A stretch of DNA of 64,000 nucleotides from Prosapia bicincta (taxonomy: Eukaryota; Arthropoda; Insecta; Hemiptera; Cercopidae): the NCBI GenBank assembly GCA_036971475.1, contig JBAIZL010000005.1, positions 61,257,655-61,321,654 of the forward strand, written 5' to 3'. Each line of letters begins with the position of its first letter. Within the stretch, counting starts at the first letter, position 1. The translations under genes and the position numbers were made by a program. This document shows, one piece after another, positions 39,819 to 51,479 of the stretch. The notes below the pieces were generated by a model, which searched no databases, had not been told where the DNA came from, and saw only the letters and a list, made by a program, of their open reading frames with translations.

Positions 39819-40322
39819 CTGAAACTAGAGCAAGGATGGATGACCCAGTGACCGGAAGCTTTCTGTCTGATTCTTTCTTTCATCAACGCCTTTTTACTTC
39901 CAAACAGCTTCATGGCCAGCTTGTTGTCCGTCGGTTGGAACAACGCTTGCAGTTGGTTCTTGATGAAACTTTGTTTCCCCGAGTCGGGGATGAGCCCCGG
40001 GTGGTTGCCCATTGGCGCCGGGCCTGGTTCCTCCTTCGGCGTACCGTAAAGGCTGAGGTCGTCGCCTCCGAAGTGTACTTTGCCCGGTATCGGGGTGAAC
40101 ATGTTGTCAGGATCTGTGAGCAGGAGGGTTTCGTCGTCCAAGGCCGTCACCAGAGAGTCAGTACACGTGTTTGTGTTCTCGATGCTGATCTTGATGGAAT
40201 CATCGTGCGCGAGACGCGGTGAACGGATTTCTTCCACCGACTGAGCGGCCAACCTTCCGTTAGCCAACTTGAGACTCGGCGCGCGTCGCCCCCCTTCCCT
40301 CTCTCTCTCCCGCTCAGACTCC
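39819..40322 (-). CDS. Ih: Ih/HCN channel, internal exon with N-terminal region and HCN domain
   Basis: HCN channels are tetrameric plasma-membrane cation channels opened by hyperpolarisation and modulated by cyclic nucleotides. This exon gives about 168 residues before transmembrane segment S1. It starts with a low-complexity Glu-Arg run, then an acidic stretch with DDETLLLTDPDN, the conserved SLYGTPKEEPGP, and the HCN domain blocks NQLQALFQPTDNKLAMKLFG and GHWVIHPCSSFR. In the family S1 (FYWDL) follows directly, so it must lie in the next exon. Boundaries: acceptor GGTTGCAG|GG after 40323, donor TTTCAG|GTATGT at 39819/39818. Both ends are phase 2, so the exon is symmetric. No frameshift or stop interrupts it. 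It has no certain start codon; the true N-terminus is expected in an exon at higher coordinates that I could not find. Its base composition is clearly less AT-rich than its flanks. Family certain; ortholog name likely. Confidence 0.92.
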
Positions 40323-41925
40323 CTGCAACCAATCAAAACAAAACTTCGTTACGCTTCTCATTTCACATTATTTGTAAACAAGATCATTTTACAAACATAG
40401 TTTATTAATAAATACACATTAACAGTATTGTTATACACGTAACTCACATAATTCTGTGTTATAAATTATTTCTGGTTTTATTATTGAATATATCAATTCA
40501 TATAAAATGCAATACATGAATGTAGCAAGCATTAAGCATCTCAGAACTTCATAAATATATAATTATAATGCTGAAACAATTAAAGTTATAAACATTTCGA
40601 ATTCATAAAACTGAACGAGTGAAACAACAAATAATTTACAAGTTGTTTCTGAACTTTAGTCTGGAAAACAAATATTTACATAAAATACTTTTCATTAACT
40701 TCACAAGATAAAAACAAACTATCGTACAGTGGTATTACATCCAGTGATACAATAATACCCTTATTACTATAATTAGATACTGTTTATGTTACTCTGTAAA
40801 TTATAAAATAAAAACGTAACGCGAAAAAATACTTAATATTTGGCAAGTTTATATTATTTTATTTTATTTAGACACCTATTGTTAACGTTAAGTTAAAAAA
40901 TAAAAACCTGTAATTGAGCATTAGGTTAAGATTGTACTATTCAGGAAGTGAGAATTCATAAATTGTAGTTTGGGATAAAATTAATATTAATGTTTTATAA
41001 GCATTGAATAATTAATTATAATAATTACATTCCAGAAGAACAGGCAATGATTCTCCATGTAGATTTGGAAATTTGCAGAGACTATAAATTAGGATGGATT
41101 TATCTTTATTAAAGAAATTTTTAAATAATACAATTGAAGATCAATAACAAATTACAACATTTCTAAACTTGTATAGAAATTAAGACTTATCTTATTAAAC
41201 CAACAGGCGTTTGTTATTGCACACAATGAAGAGCCAGTGTATTTATCTTCTGAGGGTTATAACAAACTTTCTGTCAAATTATTTAGTTAATATAAATTCC
41301 TCATTATTATGGGTTTGTCATTCTTGTACTAAATATATACCGCCTGAGTCTTCATACAGTATTACTGCCAATATTGTATGTAAAAAGCTTTTTTAACATA
41401 AAACGTTTAAGGGTATTTTTTTAGGAAAGATGAATAGACTTTACTGAAGATTGTTCTCAAGAAAATCACACATTCGAAGGTAGGACTTAAGGTTATTTGT
41501 TATTCTCAAACATGTCAACTATTTAGAAAAAAAACACAGAAAGATTAAGTTTTAACGAGTTCTGAACTCTCTGTAAAAACAATACACATTTAAAACTTTA
41601 AAGCTGTTGCAGGCGAATCGATACAAATTTATTTATTATTTATTTTGTAACAACCAAAACGATTAAGTTCCGACCTACATTTTAGTTAAGGTCGATTTGA
41701 ATACTGATTTTTGAGGTATGGAAACCAGACAGTTTTAAAATTCATATGAACCCAGATTGTTTGTATGCTGCGCCTATATCTTTCACTGAGGAAAACAGGA
41801 AGAAGGAAAATGGAAGAGGACAAGTAAAAGTTCCCAAATAGTTTGACTGAATGTAGAGTGGCAGTGGATTAAATGTAACTTTATATTTATATAAATTCAT
41901 AATGGCAGAAAAAGAGATTATTAAC
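40323..41925. other. presumed intron, 5' of the Ih exon
   Basis: AT-rich, no exon or repeat recognised. The frame at 41211-41396 has no known domain. Confidence 0.5.
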
Positions 41926-41938
41926 TAAGTTATAACTG

Positions 41939-42199
41939 TTTATATTAAATAAAAACAACCTCTTACCACAAATTCACAATTTTTATTTTTTACCTAATGT
42001 ACATTTCGATTACAAAGTAATCATATTCAAAGGTATTTTTCAAATAAGTTATTACAATAGAGTTATTTTTAAAATACCTCTGAAGATGATTACTTTATAA
42101 TCGAAATGTACATTAGGTTAAAATAAAAATTGTTGAATTTGTGGTAAGAGGTTGTTTTTATTTAATATAAACATTTACGCCACAGTTGCTTCAAGTTTT
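41939..42199 (+). mobile_element. inverted-repeat element with paired hammerhead-like motifs (copy D)
   Basis: About 100-bp arms (41938 to ~42040 and ~42070-42172) pair end to end, starting TTTATATTAAATAAAAACAACC. They meet around a short unique centre. A 27-bp tail with CCACAGTTGCTTCAAGTTTTT follows the right arm. A 13-bp exact target duplication TAAGTTATAACTG flanks the whole (41926-41938 and 42200-42212). The right arm has an intact CTGAAGA-hairpin-GAAAT; the left partner is decayed to TTGAATA. The asymmetric tail plus a long, clean duplication argues for target-primed insertion rather than a cut-and-paste transposon. Confidence 0.8.
42080..42107 (+). ncRNA. hammerhead-like core motif (candidate)
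   Basis: CTGAAGA, T, stem GATTA/TAATC with loop CTTTA, GAAAT, then GTACATTAGG. Intact member of the pair in copy D. Confidence 0.4.
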
Positions 42200-42232
42200 T
42201 AAGTTATAACTGACTTACAGCAATAAATGTGG

Positions 42233-42233
<1 letters not shown>

Positions 42234-42306
<73 letters not shown>

Positions 42307-42307
42307 C
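42234..42307. repeat. (AT)n microsatellite
   Basis: Pure AT broken once by GT near the right end. It lies 22 bp after the right target duplication of copy D. Confidence 0.97.
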
Positions 42308-42372
42308 TTTTTTTTAACTTTGCAACACTATTTTCTTGTATTAACTTATCACTTACACTTTAAAGTAGTTAA

Positions 42373-42520
42373 ACAAGAATCTTACTTGGTATATATGCGA
42401 GTAAACTTTCGAGAACTTTAATGACATGTCCTCGTTTTCGAGCCGCAATTTTGAGACATGTCTCTGAGTCTCAAGCATGATGCTCGAAATGAGGACACAA
42501 AATTTAAGTTTTCGAAAGTC
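42373..42520. mobile_element. short inverted-repeat element next to AT tracts
   Basis: Imperfect ~39-bp arms (ACTTTCGAGAACTT to TTCGAGC near 42398-42436, and GCTCGAAATGAGG to TTCGAAAGT near 42480-42519) form a hairpin. The left flank AAACAAGAATCTTACTTGG recurs at 31596 (AAACAAGAATCTTGCTTGG), so this is a repeat family. CATGATGCTCGAAAT in the centre looks like a shortened CTGATGA-stem-GAAA motif. Confidence 0.55.
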
Positions 42521-42522
42521 GA

Positions 42523-43792
<1,270 letters not shown>

Positions 43793-44516
43793 AATAAATA
43801 AAACCCACTAACCACAATACATATATACAAATCTTTATTCTACTAAAATTACTTTATGAACATTGCGATTACATGGCAATTTGAAACTCTCGTATGAAAA
43901 CTCGAATACATAACTCTTGTACGGACTACATAATGTATTTTAAATTGGCCATTTTAGTAACAAATTTTATATAAATTTAAAACTCTAGTAGGAAAACTCG
44001 AATAGATATAGCTTAAAAATAGTTTTCTCTAAGAGCCAGTTTACAATGCACTGAGAGCTATAGATGAATGTGTAGTGTGGACCATGTAACCATGCACTTG
44101 GTCTTGAGAGATCGCAATAGGTGAGATAGGAGGTAGAAGGTGAGTATAAATACTTTCCTACAAACATGATAAGGATTCTCAAAACACTGACTTGTATGGT
44201 CGATATTAGATAAAATAGCTTCCGTTTGAAATAGCAAACAATTTTCAAATGTATGTAGACATATCGGATGAAGACTGATGTATAGAAAATTCTGAATATG
44301 TAACATGTTTTAAGAAGTGGTAGTACACGAAAGATCTCGTGTGATCACTCAGGGCAGAGTGCACGGTTACATGGTCCGCACTATAGCCGACATTGTATGC
44401 AGCTTCGTTGGGTTATAGCATTTTTGTAAAATATTGTGAGGTACGTCCGAAGATAAAGTACATATAGTAGAATAAATATTTTTGTATTGTGGTTAGTGGG
44501 TTTTATTTATTTATTC
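43793..44516. mobile_element. composite inverted-repeat element (copy E) with a 530-bp inner repeat
   Basis: The ends match copy A: AATAAAACCCACTAACC on the left and GGTTAGTGGGTTTTATT on the right. The left arm keeps a damaged motif (CGATTACATGGCAATTTG) that breaks off where the inner repeat begins. 43911-44441 is a separate repeat whose inverted copy lies at 46954-47482. This looks like insertion of one repeat into another, though the inner repeat's target duplication is not evident. Confidence 0.6.
43911..44441 (-). repeat. ~530-bp dispersed repeat (copy 1, inverted relative to copy 2)
   Basis: Pairs as reverse complement with 46954-47482 with moderate divergence and several indels. Inside it, GATCACTCAGGGCAGAGTGCACGGTTACATGGTCC (near 44342) and the complement of a similar block near 44078-44113 face each other, so the repeat has its own imperfect ~40-bp inverted repeats. 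No coding potential was recognised. Confidence 0.85.
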
Positions 44517-45090
44517 GTAATGTATAGTTGAACAAATGTGAGCCTAATAAACATGATTGATCTAACAATCAAGAAGGCAACTTCAAAAATATCAATGATT
44601 ACTGCTATGCAGAGTGATGTATGTTAAATAATACAAATTTGGTTATGAATTGAATTTTTATTGCGTATAGTAAATACTTTATTTCTAATGATATAAAATT
44701 TTATCTGAACCCTCCTTTCATGTAGGAATCTCAGATCCTTCTTGAATCTCAAATCTCACAACGACAGTCACAACATCATTCAATGGTACAATTAATTTAA
44801 ATCACTGTTTCCTCCAAAGGCTGTTTGTTTCATTTATTCTGTTTTGCTTCCAAGTTGGCTCTGTTTAACCATGTGATTTAAACCAAATTACTACCTTCCC
44901 CAATTTTGTGTTCCCGTAATATTAACAACTAAGAAAAATTATATTGTTAAAGGTTTTACGCGTGATTAAGGAAGAATATATAATTCTTGAATTTTGTAGT
45001 CCATTACGTTCATTAATCACTTAAACAATAGTTTATGACTATCCGAACTTTAAATTTTGTAAATTTGTTAAAATTTATTGAGACAGAACG

Positions 45091-45121
45091 TTTTCGATCG
45101 CTATGTGGCGATCTTCATCAG
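45091..45121 (-). ncRNA. hammerhead-like core motif (candidate)
   Basis: Minus strand: CTGATGA, A, perfect stem GATCGC/GCGATC with loop CACATA, GAAAA. It has a strong helix and appears as a single copy without a clear partner. Confidence 0.4.
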
Positions 45122-45532
45122 TGTCTTCTGCTTGGAGATGTCGGGCCAAGCGGTGACGGTTTTAAAGACAGGTTTTCGATAGTATCGATTAATATATTCG
45201 ATTAGTGAATATTTAGTAAGATTTTTGGAACCGAATAAATTAGGGCAGGCATATATAACTATTATGATTCAGTTATAATTCTGTTGAAAACTTTCCACGC
45301 AAGATAATTGAATTTCAATGTTATTTCTTCTTTCATATTTTCAAGTCAGCTTATTTGTTTATTTATATTTGTTGGCGCTTTACAAAACAGAAACAAAATT
45401 ACTTCCAAAAGCACAAACGCTTATGAAGTTTGTTTCGTAAATATTTCCCCATCCATAAACCCTGTAATAGCATCGCAGTTGCTGGTTTGGCTTCCTATAA
45501 GCATTCGTGTCACGTTTTACTCTTGGGCGCGG

Positions 45533-45539
45533 TATAAAA
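45533..45539 (+). promoter_or_regulatory. TATA-like element (weak)
   Basis: TATAAAA preceded by GGGCGCGG in a GC-richer block. No downstream gene was identified; it could equally be chance. Confidence 0.2.
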
Positions 45540-46187
45540 CTCGAAGAAATCCTTTAACTTTGAACTTGACACAGAAAGCAAATCTGCACCGTACATATGC
45601 ATATTTTGCTCGTTGTTGTCCTTTTGTACAACGCCCGTTCCGATTGGCAAAAATAATTAAGCTGCCAAGGTCGTCAATTCATCACCCCAAGTATACTCGC
45701 CTCCCGCGGGCGTCTCTTCAGCTAACTCTGTATAGGCAAATCAGCCGATCCTTGAATCACAACCAGTTTTAACATATATTGTTGCCATGCCTAAACGGGT
45801 TTTAATGTCCAGTTACTGTGGCAGTAGGATCAACTACTCCTTTATTTTGATCAGATTGAGTAACCTTGGGTTTTTTGTTGGGTTTTGGAATGCACCTCAA
45901 TAAACTTGGAATTATATACATAGCAAAAATACAGTGCTAATTTTCTTATTAAAAAAAACCACCAGTAAGGAATGCAGTTCTTTTTTCTCAAACTGACTTA
46001 ACTACATGGAATTAGTGTAAGTTATGCAACTCTCTTTATATAAGTAGTGTGGTTATTTAATAACTCGGTTGGTCGTGTTTGAAAAAGAAATAAAACATAA
46101 CTCAGCTGCTTATTTTTGTTTTCAATATATTTATACAGTCTTGAAATAAAATTAGTGTTACCAACTTAAAAATACAAGGGAACGTAG

Positions 46188-46340
46188 TACTTAATAAACA
46201 ATTGTATACCCTAGCTACAAATATTTATACAACCTTTATGTACATTTCGCTAAACAGTTAGCATCGTCTTTATATTTGTAGCCTCCTGATGATGCTAACT
46301 GTGTTATCGAAACGTACATAACATGGTTGTACTTACTCTG
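46188..46340 (+). mobile_element. short inverted-repeat element (copy F1)
   Basis: Starts CTTAATAAACAATTGTA. It contains TGTACATTTCGCTAAACAGTTAGC facing GCTAACTGTGTTATCGAAACGTACAT, two opposed hammerhead-like motifs 15-20 bp apart. A second copy of the same layout lies at about 46660-46800. Confidence 0.65.
46286..46313 (+). ncRNA. hammerhead-like core motif (candidate)
   Basis: CTGATGA, T, stem GCTAAC/GTTATC (one mismatch) with loop TGT, GAAAC, then GTACAT. The opposed motif at 46244-46270 has the perfect stem GCTAAC/TTAGC but a damaged first box (AAGACGA). Confidence 0.4.
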
Positions 46341-46659
46341 CTGCTCACTCTATTAATTTTGTACAAGTAGTAGAATCACATATCCCTTTATTAACAATAA
46401 GTTGGGAAAGCTTTATTCTGAGGGGACTGAACCCTAAGAAAAAATTTAAACATTAAATGCCACGCTAATGTTTAATATTTGACAAAAGTTTAAAAGAAAA
46501 AGAATTCATTTTCTCCTAACTTTAGTACATTCCAAATTAAAAGAGTACTCGATGGACATTGAGTTTAAGTAGACGTTTATATAGGTTATCAACTTAACGG
46601 TTTGCAAGTAATTTGTTATAAAGGAAATTTCTAAATTTTCACTTTCATTGAAGTTCGTT

Positions 46660-46800
46660 AAACACTTAATAAACCCTTGCTACACAATAGTTACATAGCC
46701 TTAATGTACATTTCGCTAACACAATTAGCAGCATCAAAGAGTGCAACAACATTCACTTGAATCCCTCTGACGATGCTAGCTAACAAACGTGTATATACAA
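46660..46800 (+). mobile_element. short inverted-repeat element (copy F2, decayed)
   Basis: CTTAATAAACCCTTGCTACAC on the left matches F1. It contains TGTACATTTCGCTAACACAATTAGC on one side and CTCTGACGATGCTAGCTAAC with CAAACGTG on the other. Both motifs have lost box residues. Confidence 0.55.
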
Positions 46801-46953
46801 GTTGTTCAACTATTTTGTTCCAAAGGTTTATAATTGTTTAATAATTATAAACACGCTACTATGCTTTACATTTTGTTAAACACGTTCACCTTTGTTACTG
46901 CGATTTTCTCATGGATAAAGCAATGACAAATCTATTTACGAGCTCTTCGAAAT

Positions 46954-47482
46954 ATTTCACAAAAATGCTATAACTAAACGAAGCTGCATACAATGTTGGC
47001 TATAGTGAGGACCACGAAACTGTGCACTCTGCCCTGAGTGATCACATGAGATTTCTCGTGTACTACCACTTCTTAAAACATGTTACATATTCAGAATTTT
47101 CTATACATCAGTCTCCATCCGAGATGTCTATACTTATCTCAAGAATGTTTATTATTTTATACCGAAGCTAATTTATCATAGCATTTATCTAATATCGAAC
47201 GACTCATACAAGTCAGTGTTTTGAGAATCCTTGTCATGTTTGTAGGAAAGTATTTATACCTCCTATCTCACCTACTGCGATCTCTCAAGACCAAGTGCAC
47301 GGTTTCATGGTCTGCACAATACATTTATCTACAGCTCTCAGTGTATTGAAAACTGGTTTTCAGAAGAAACTACGTTTAAGCTATATCTATTCGAGTTTTC
47401 CTACTAGAGTTTTAAATTTATATAAAATTTGTTACTAAAATGGCCAATTTAAAATTAATTATGTAGTCCGTACAAGAGTTAA
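46954..47482 (+). repeat. ~530-bp dispersed repeat (copy 2)
   Basis: Inverted partner of 43911-44441, from TTTCACAAAAATGCTATAAC to GTCCGTACAAGAGTTA. No copy-A type ends surround it, so the 530-bp unit moves or is copied independently. Confidence 0.85.
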
Positions 47483-49960
47483 AGAAATCTTAAAATTATT
47501 TTGCGAGTAAATTTAATCCCTAAACCCTCCTGGTCGCAGTTCTCATGATACGCATTCTAATTTATTCTCAAAAACGCTGAGAATTTATTAGTGGTCGTAA
47601 ATATTTCTTTTATGATCAGCAATAAACTCAAAGGGTTCGTGAGATTAGTTTATTAAAATATATTTTACTTAACAATACATTAATGAAGTAGGTAACACAT
47701 TTTATTTATTCATTGTGTTATGTTTATATTGGCACTGAATTTATGGTCTTAGGCTCTATTTTTATCAAAGAGTTCTTTAAAAAGCTCAAAAATAATACAA
47801 TAAAAACAATATTTTCCTTTTTTTTAAATCACAATATTCTTATGCCAAAAAAGTTTGGTCACTAGGTCTTATGAGATGGCAATTGTTATTTTTGTGAAAT
47901 ATAAATTATCATTTATAAAAAAACTCTCAATGAAGATTATGTGCACGTGTCATCCAAATAAATAAAGGTCAGATATACAATTTGTGATCAATTAAGTAAA
48001 AAGTATACAACATTCTAAATTACCGTAAGGTTTGTCAATTCTGTAACTTATACAGCTGTTTATTTTCTCATCAAGTGTATAAAACAGACTTATTAAAATT
48101 AAAAGTAAATTTTCAAATGTTCCAGTTTGAAGCTAATTTCAGAAAAAAACATAAAGAAGAATAAATATCCTTGATAATTATATTCCCAATAAAAATAATA
48201 ATGTGATGTAAAGAGCGTGGGTCTAATGTGAAATCTTTTGACTTAGAGTAAGCATTAATCATTACGTGTAAAAGCATTGTCACCAAAGCATCACTAGCAG
48301 TACAATACGTCGCATTCATTGGGCTTAGGTAATGGGATGATTTTGTCTGCCCACTTTCGCAGACACTACTCTGCCTACGAGAAACAAGATTCTCCAACAT
48401 TCCAAACAATATCTGCTCCACATATTAATCATACTTGTAATAAGAGAGCTGGCTTTCCAGACGTCATTCCCCCTGCCCCTCCCCAAGAGGAGAAAAAGCC
48501 TCTCTATTTCTATATAGAGCAATTCTAGTACACGGACTATTTCGTAGCTTGTGAGCCATGATCTTTTCCCGTTCTCAACAAAAGGGAATTTCCTGTCCTT
48601 GACTTAATCTTACTGCATTTTAAGGTTAATTGCAAATGTTCCTTCGTCACATTCAGTTTACTTCTGAGTCTCTCAATTATACACAGATTTAGTCCAATTC
48701 TGGTAATATACGCAGAAGTCGTACTCTGTATCCATAGTCAAAGAAACGTTTATGTATGTATAACGCTAAAAATACTTAAACGAATGTTGAATAGGTCTAA
48801 CTTAGATAGAGTTATGTAAATTGCCTATATTTTTAAAAAGGAAAGCAGTTTCTTCAACCCTTTTAGAGCTGTACTTCAGGCTAGATACTCTGGTCGTGCG
48901 AGCGATCATTTCCGTCCTTAGAGAATAATTGTGTTTTCTGTTTTGTACACCAACCTTTCGTCTTACATCATACTGTAAGGGACACTTTCCCATGTCCCCA
49001 TTAGTGTGTGTTTTTTTACACACGGGGGATAGGATATAATTTCTCGTAACCCAAACCAAAAGGTTTGCTCTAACTTTAAAGCTATCAGTGTTTATATTAA
49101 AATTCTTAATACAGTCATTTTAACTGCTGCTAGGAATATTTGTATAATTTCGAGTAAATTCTCTTCCTCTCCTAATATTACAATATTTTCCTTTGTTAAA
49201 GTGTTTCGGAAATACTCAATTTTCAATACTTAAATCGTACTCTCTTAAATAAGTACTATTTAAATTTTAAAAATGGGGTCTTTACGAAACGCGTCAGCAA
49301 AAGAAAATATTTTGATGCTAGGAAAGGCAGAAATATATACTAAAACATATTTTGATTATATTAGTTTTAACAGTAAACCTAACTAAGTGCCGTAACAATG
49401 AGTAATGTAATCTACTTTACCCTTGAGAGAAACGATTCTTCTACTCTCTAAGGGTCATCAAGAATTTCACAGTATTTCCAAAATCCAATATAATCACATA
49501 TTAAACCATTTCTTCCTCACGAACAAAAGAAAATTCTCACAAAAAATTACATGCCCTTACACTAAATTATATTATTCCAATACATTAAAATAACTTCCAA
49601 AAGTGTGCTTAAAATAAAATAACTTTTTTAATTAATTAAACGAATATTACAGAATTAAACAGTGGAACAAGTTCAACAGTGGTTTAACGTTTGTCATGTA
49701 GCCAGCGAGGGGTTGATCAAAGTTAATCTCAAGTTAAATTATTTAATTAGATATTTCCAACTGAATGTTTATAAATTAACTTTGGTAACGCGTAGTTAAA
49801 ACGGAATGAAATTATTTTTCCATTTCAACGTACACATTTCAATTAGGGACGGCAATGAAATTCGATTATACTCGAACAATACTTTATTAGGGCTCATAAT
49901 TTTCATTTTTATCATCGGTTGTTTTCACGACATGCGTACGTAGAGAAATATGATCATATT
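47483..49960. other. unassigned AT-rich spacer
   Basis: No recognised gene or array. 48290-48540 is richer in GC and open in both strands for 60-100 codons without a known motif. A T-run is at 49011-49017. Confidence 0.45.
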
Positions 49961-50076
49961 TACAATCTAGTTGTCCCCTTATATTCAATTTAATCCTAAT
50001 TTCTGTCTGTCTTCGCATGAGTGTATCGGCTCTTGTCGCCTTTACTTGTGACCGTGCTGTCGTTGTAGCGTTCGTA

Positions 50077-50235
50077 ATGGCGACAAAACGTAAAGGCGTG
50101 TTCCAGTGTCCCGATAAACTGATAATAAGGGAAATGTTAACACATAGTGCTAGTGTATTAATTTTAGTTAGTGTCTATGGAGTTGGTAATGAAGCAATAA
50201 CGGTACTTAAAAATACTTGCAATATAAACAAGTAA
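50077..50235 (+). pseudogene. pogo/Tigger (CENP-B-type) transposase N-terminal fragment
   Basis: From the ATG at 50077 the frame reads MATKRKGVFQCPDKLIIREM and later VYGVGNEAITVLKNTCNI before a stop. Tigger/jerky/CENP-B proteins begin with an M-x-x-KRK block, a short spacer with DKL, and a helix-turn-helix ending in GVG-x-STI-x-x-I-x-KN. The spacing here is short by several residues, so a deletion is likely. The rest of the DDE domain is missing; the tRNA-Arg-headed repeat follows within 450 bp. A chance match is possible. Confidence 0.5.
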
Positions 50236-50249
50236 TATATAATTTTTTA

Positions 50250-50660
50250 AAGTCGATTCCTACTTAAATAAAAAAAAAAATTATTTTAGTTTTTTAATTT
50301 TTATAATTACAATTAGTATAAATATGTATATGCATATGTCAGAATAACAAATTAGGTGCAAAATGGAAATTAAATTTCTTTGCAATTTTCTGTATTATTT
50401 TGCAATTTTTTGTTTGTTATTATTTATACATTTTTTTTGTCGCTTCCATTGTGTTGTAGTTTCTTGTCGCTTTCCTTTTGCAATGTCCCTTTGTGAAGCA
50501 AGGTTCGAAAGCGTTAATCCAGTTTTTTCTACAATTTTTAATCCTAGAGCATTATTTATGATATTGTGTGGTAACCATGGCAACAATTTAAGGTTGCGCA
50601 ATAGCGGTTTCAACGACAACCAGATGGGGGATTCATAAACATCTTTCAGAAGTATTTTTC
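50250..50660. repeat. upstream part of the tRNA-Arg-headed repeat family
   Basis: AATTACAATTAGTATAAATATG and the following 100 bp match the outer part of both arms of the 35-37 kb inverted repeat (AATTACAATTATATAAATATG). This region and the SINE-like head are linked in both loci, so they belong to one larger family. Confidence 0.55.
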
Positions 50661-50667
50661 TAGCTAT

Positions 50668-50740
50668 GGGAAAGTTGGCTCAGTGGCAACGCGCTGGACT
50701 TCGAATATGAAGATACTCAGTTCGAATTCTAGCTAGTCCC
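50668..50740 (+). tRNA. tRNA-Arg-like sequence (SINE head, probably not a functional tRNA)
   Basis: 73 nt from GGGAAAG to TAGTCCC. A-box TTGGCTCAGTGG and B-box GTTCGAATTC are intact. The anticodon region GGACTTCGAATATGAAG resembles tRNA-Arg (TCG or TCT types). The anticodon stem and part of the acceptor stem do not pair, so a working tRNA is unlikely. Internal pol III promoter elements are nevertheless present. Confidence 0.55.
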
Positions 50741-50925
50741 CCAAATTCTTATAATTTCATTATTATTGAATAAGTGTTTGAAAAAATGTATTAACATCAA
50801 TTGTCATCCACTAGACGCTTAAAAAAATGTACTTGAACTTGATTGGATGAATAAAAACGTAATTTTAACGATTGAAAATTTGTACAAGATATATATCAGG
50901 AGAGTGTGAACTAATAGAAGGAATT
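50668..50925 (+). mobile_element. tRNA-Arg-headed SINE-like repeat (copy 2)
   Basis: tRNA-like head, body with GTATTAACATCAATTGTC and GAATAAAAACGTAA, and a 3' end TTTGTACAAGATATATATC followed by GGAGAGTGTGAACTAATAG. Same order as 34937-34668 on the minus strand. This copy is the better preserved of the two. Confidence 0.7.
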
Positions 50926-51479
50926 AAATAATGTCTGATCTGAAGTTTATGAAAATGTTAGACTTTTTTCTGAACTTTAGTTTCATTTCAAGCATTACAT
51001 AGTTTTTAAGATGTTAATTTGATTAGATAATTTAAAATTATAAACTCTGTTTTCTTTTAAACTTTAATAAACTAATATTTTTAAAATACCCATTCACCAA
51101 CTTAGGACTATAATAGGAGTAAATAATACACACAACCTCTTAACCATAAGTATTATTATTCTAGTCTTATGTGAATATCTGTAGGAGGTAGTGTATATTA
51201 TTTACTAATATTAAACCACAGTAAATTATTTCAAATAATTAGGGACTAAATTAAAAACGGCCGAGTTCTACTGTAAAGTTTATCTTTAAACGCTAGCGTT
51301 ATGTGATCACAAAAACCTCCCCATATCACAGCTGTTAATGTTTTCACATCTATATGACGTTCTCCACTATTTCCTTCTTCCATCTGAATTAAAACTTTAG
51401 CAATGATTTCTTTTACTTTTAGCATTCAGTGATGTATTTAGTATTCAAGTTAACACGTTGAATGTTAGATGAGTATGAG
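50926..51479. other. unassigned AT-rich spacer
   Basis: No gene or repeat recognised. Confidence 0.5.

Larger units (their letters stand above)
44517..46187. other. unassigned spacer with a TATA-bearing GC-richer block
   Basis: Between the two 530-bp inverted copies. 45440-45775 is richer in GC, with GGGCGCGGTATAAAACTCG (TATA-like at 45533-45539). An open plus-strand frame across 45308-45772 has no internal methionine and no known domain. A hammerhead-like motif lies at 45091-45121. Confidence 0.4.

Noticed and set aside
39836..40222. 128-codon plus-strand frame opposite the Ih exon
   Set aside because: Antisense shadow of a strongly conserved coding exon.
45308..45772. 154-codon plus-strand frame
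   Set aside because: No ATG at its start or inside, and no recognised domain. Left as an unexplained open frame.
48113..48528. Overlapping frames of 65-102 codons on both strands
   Set aside because: Both strands open, no motif, no start on the plus strand. Compositional effect.
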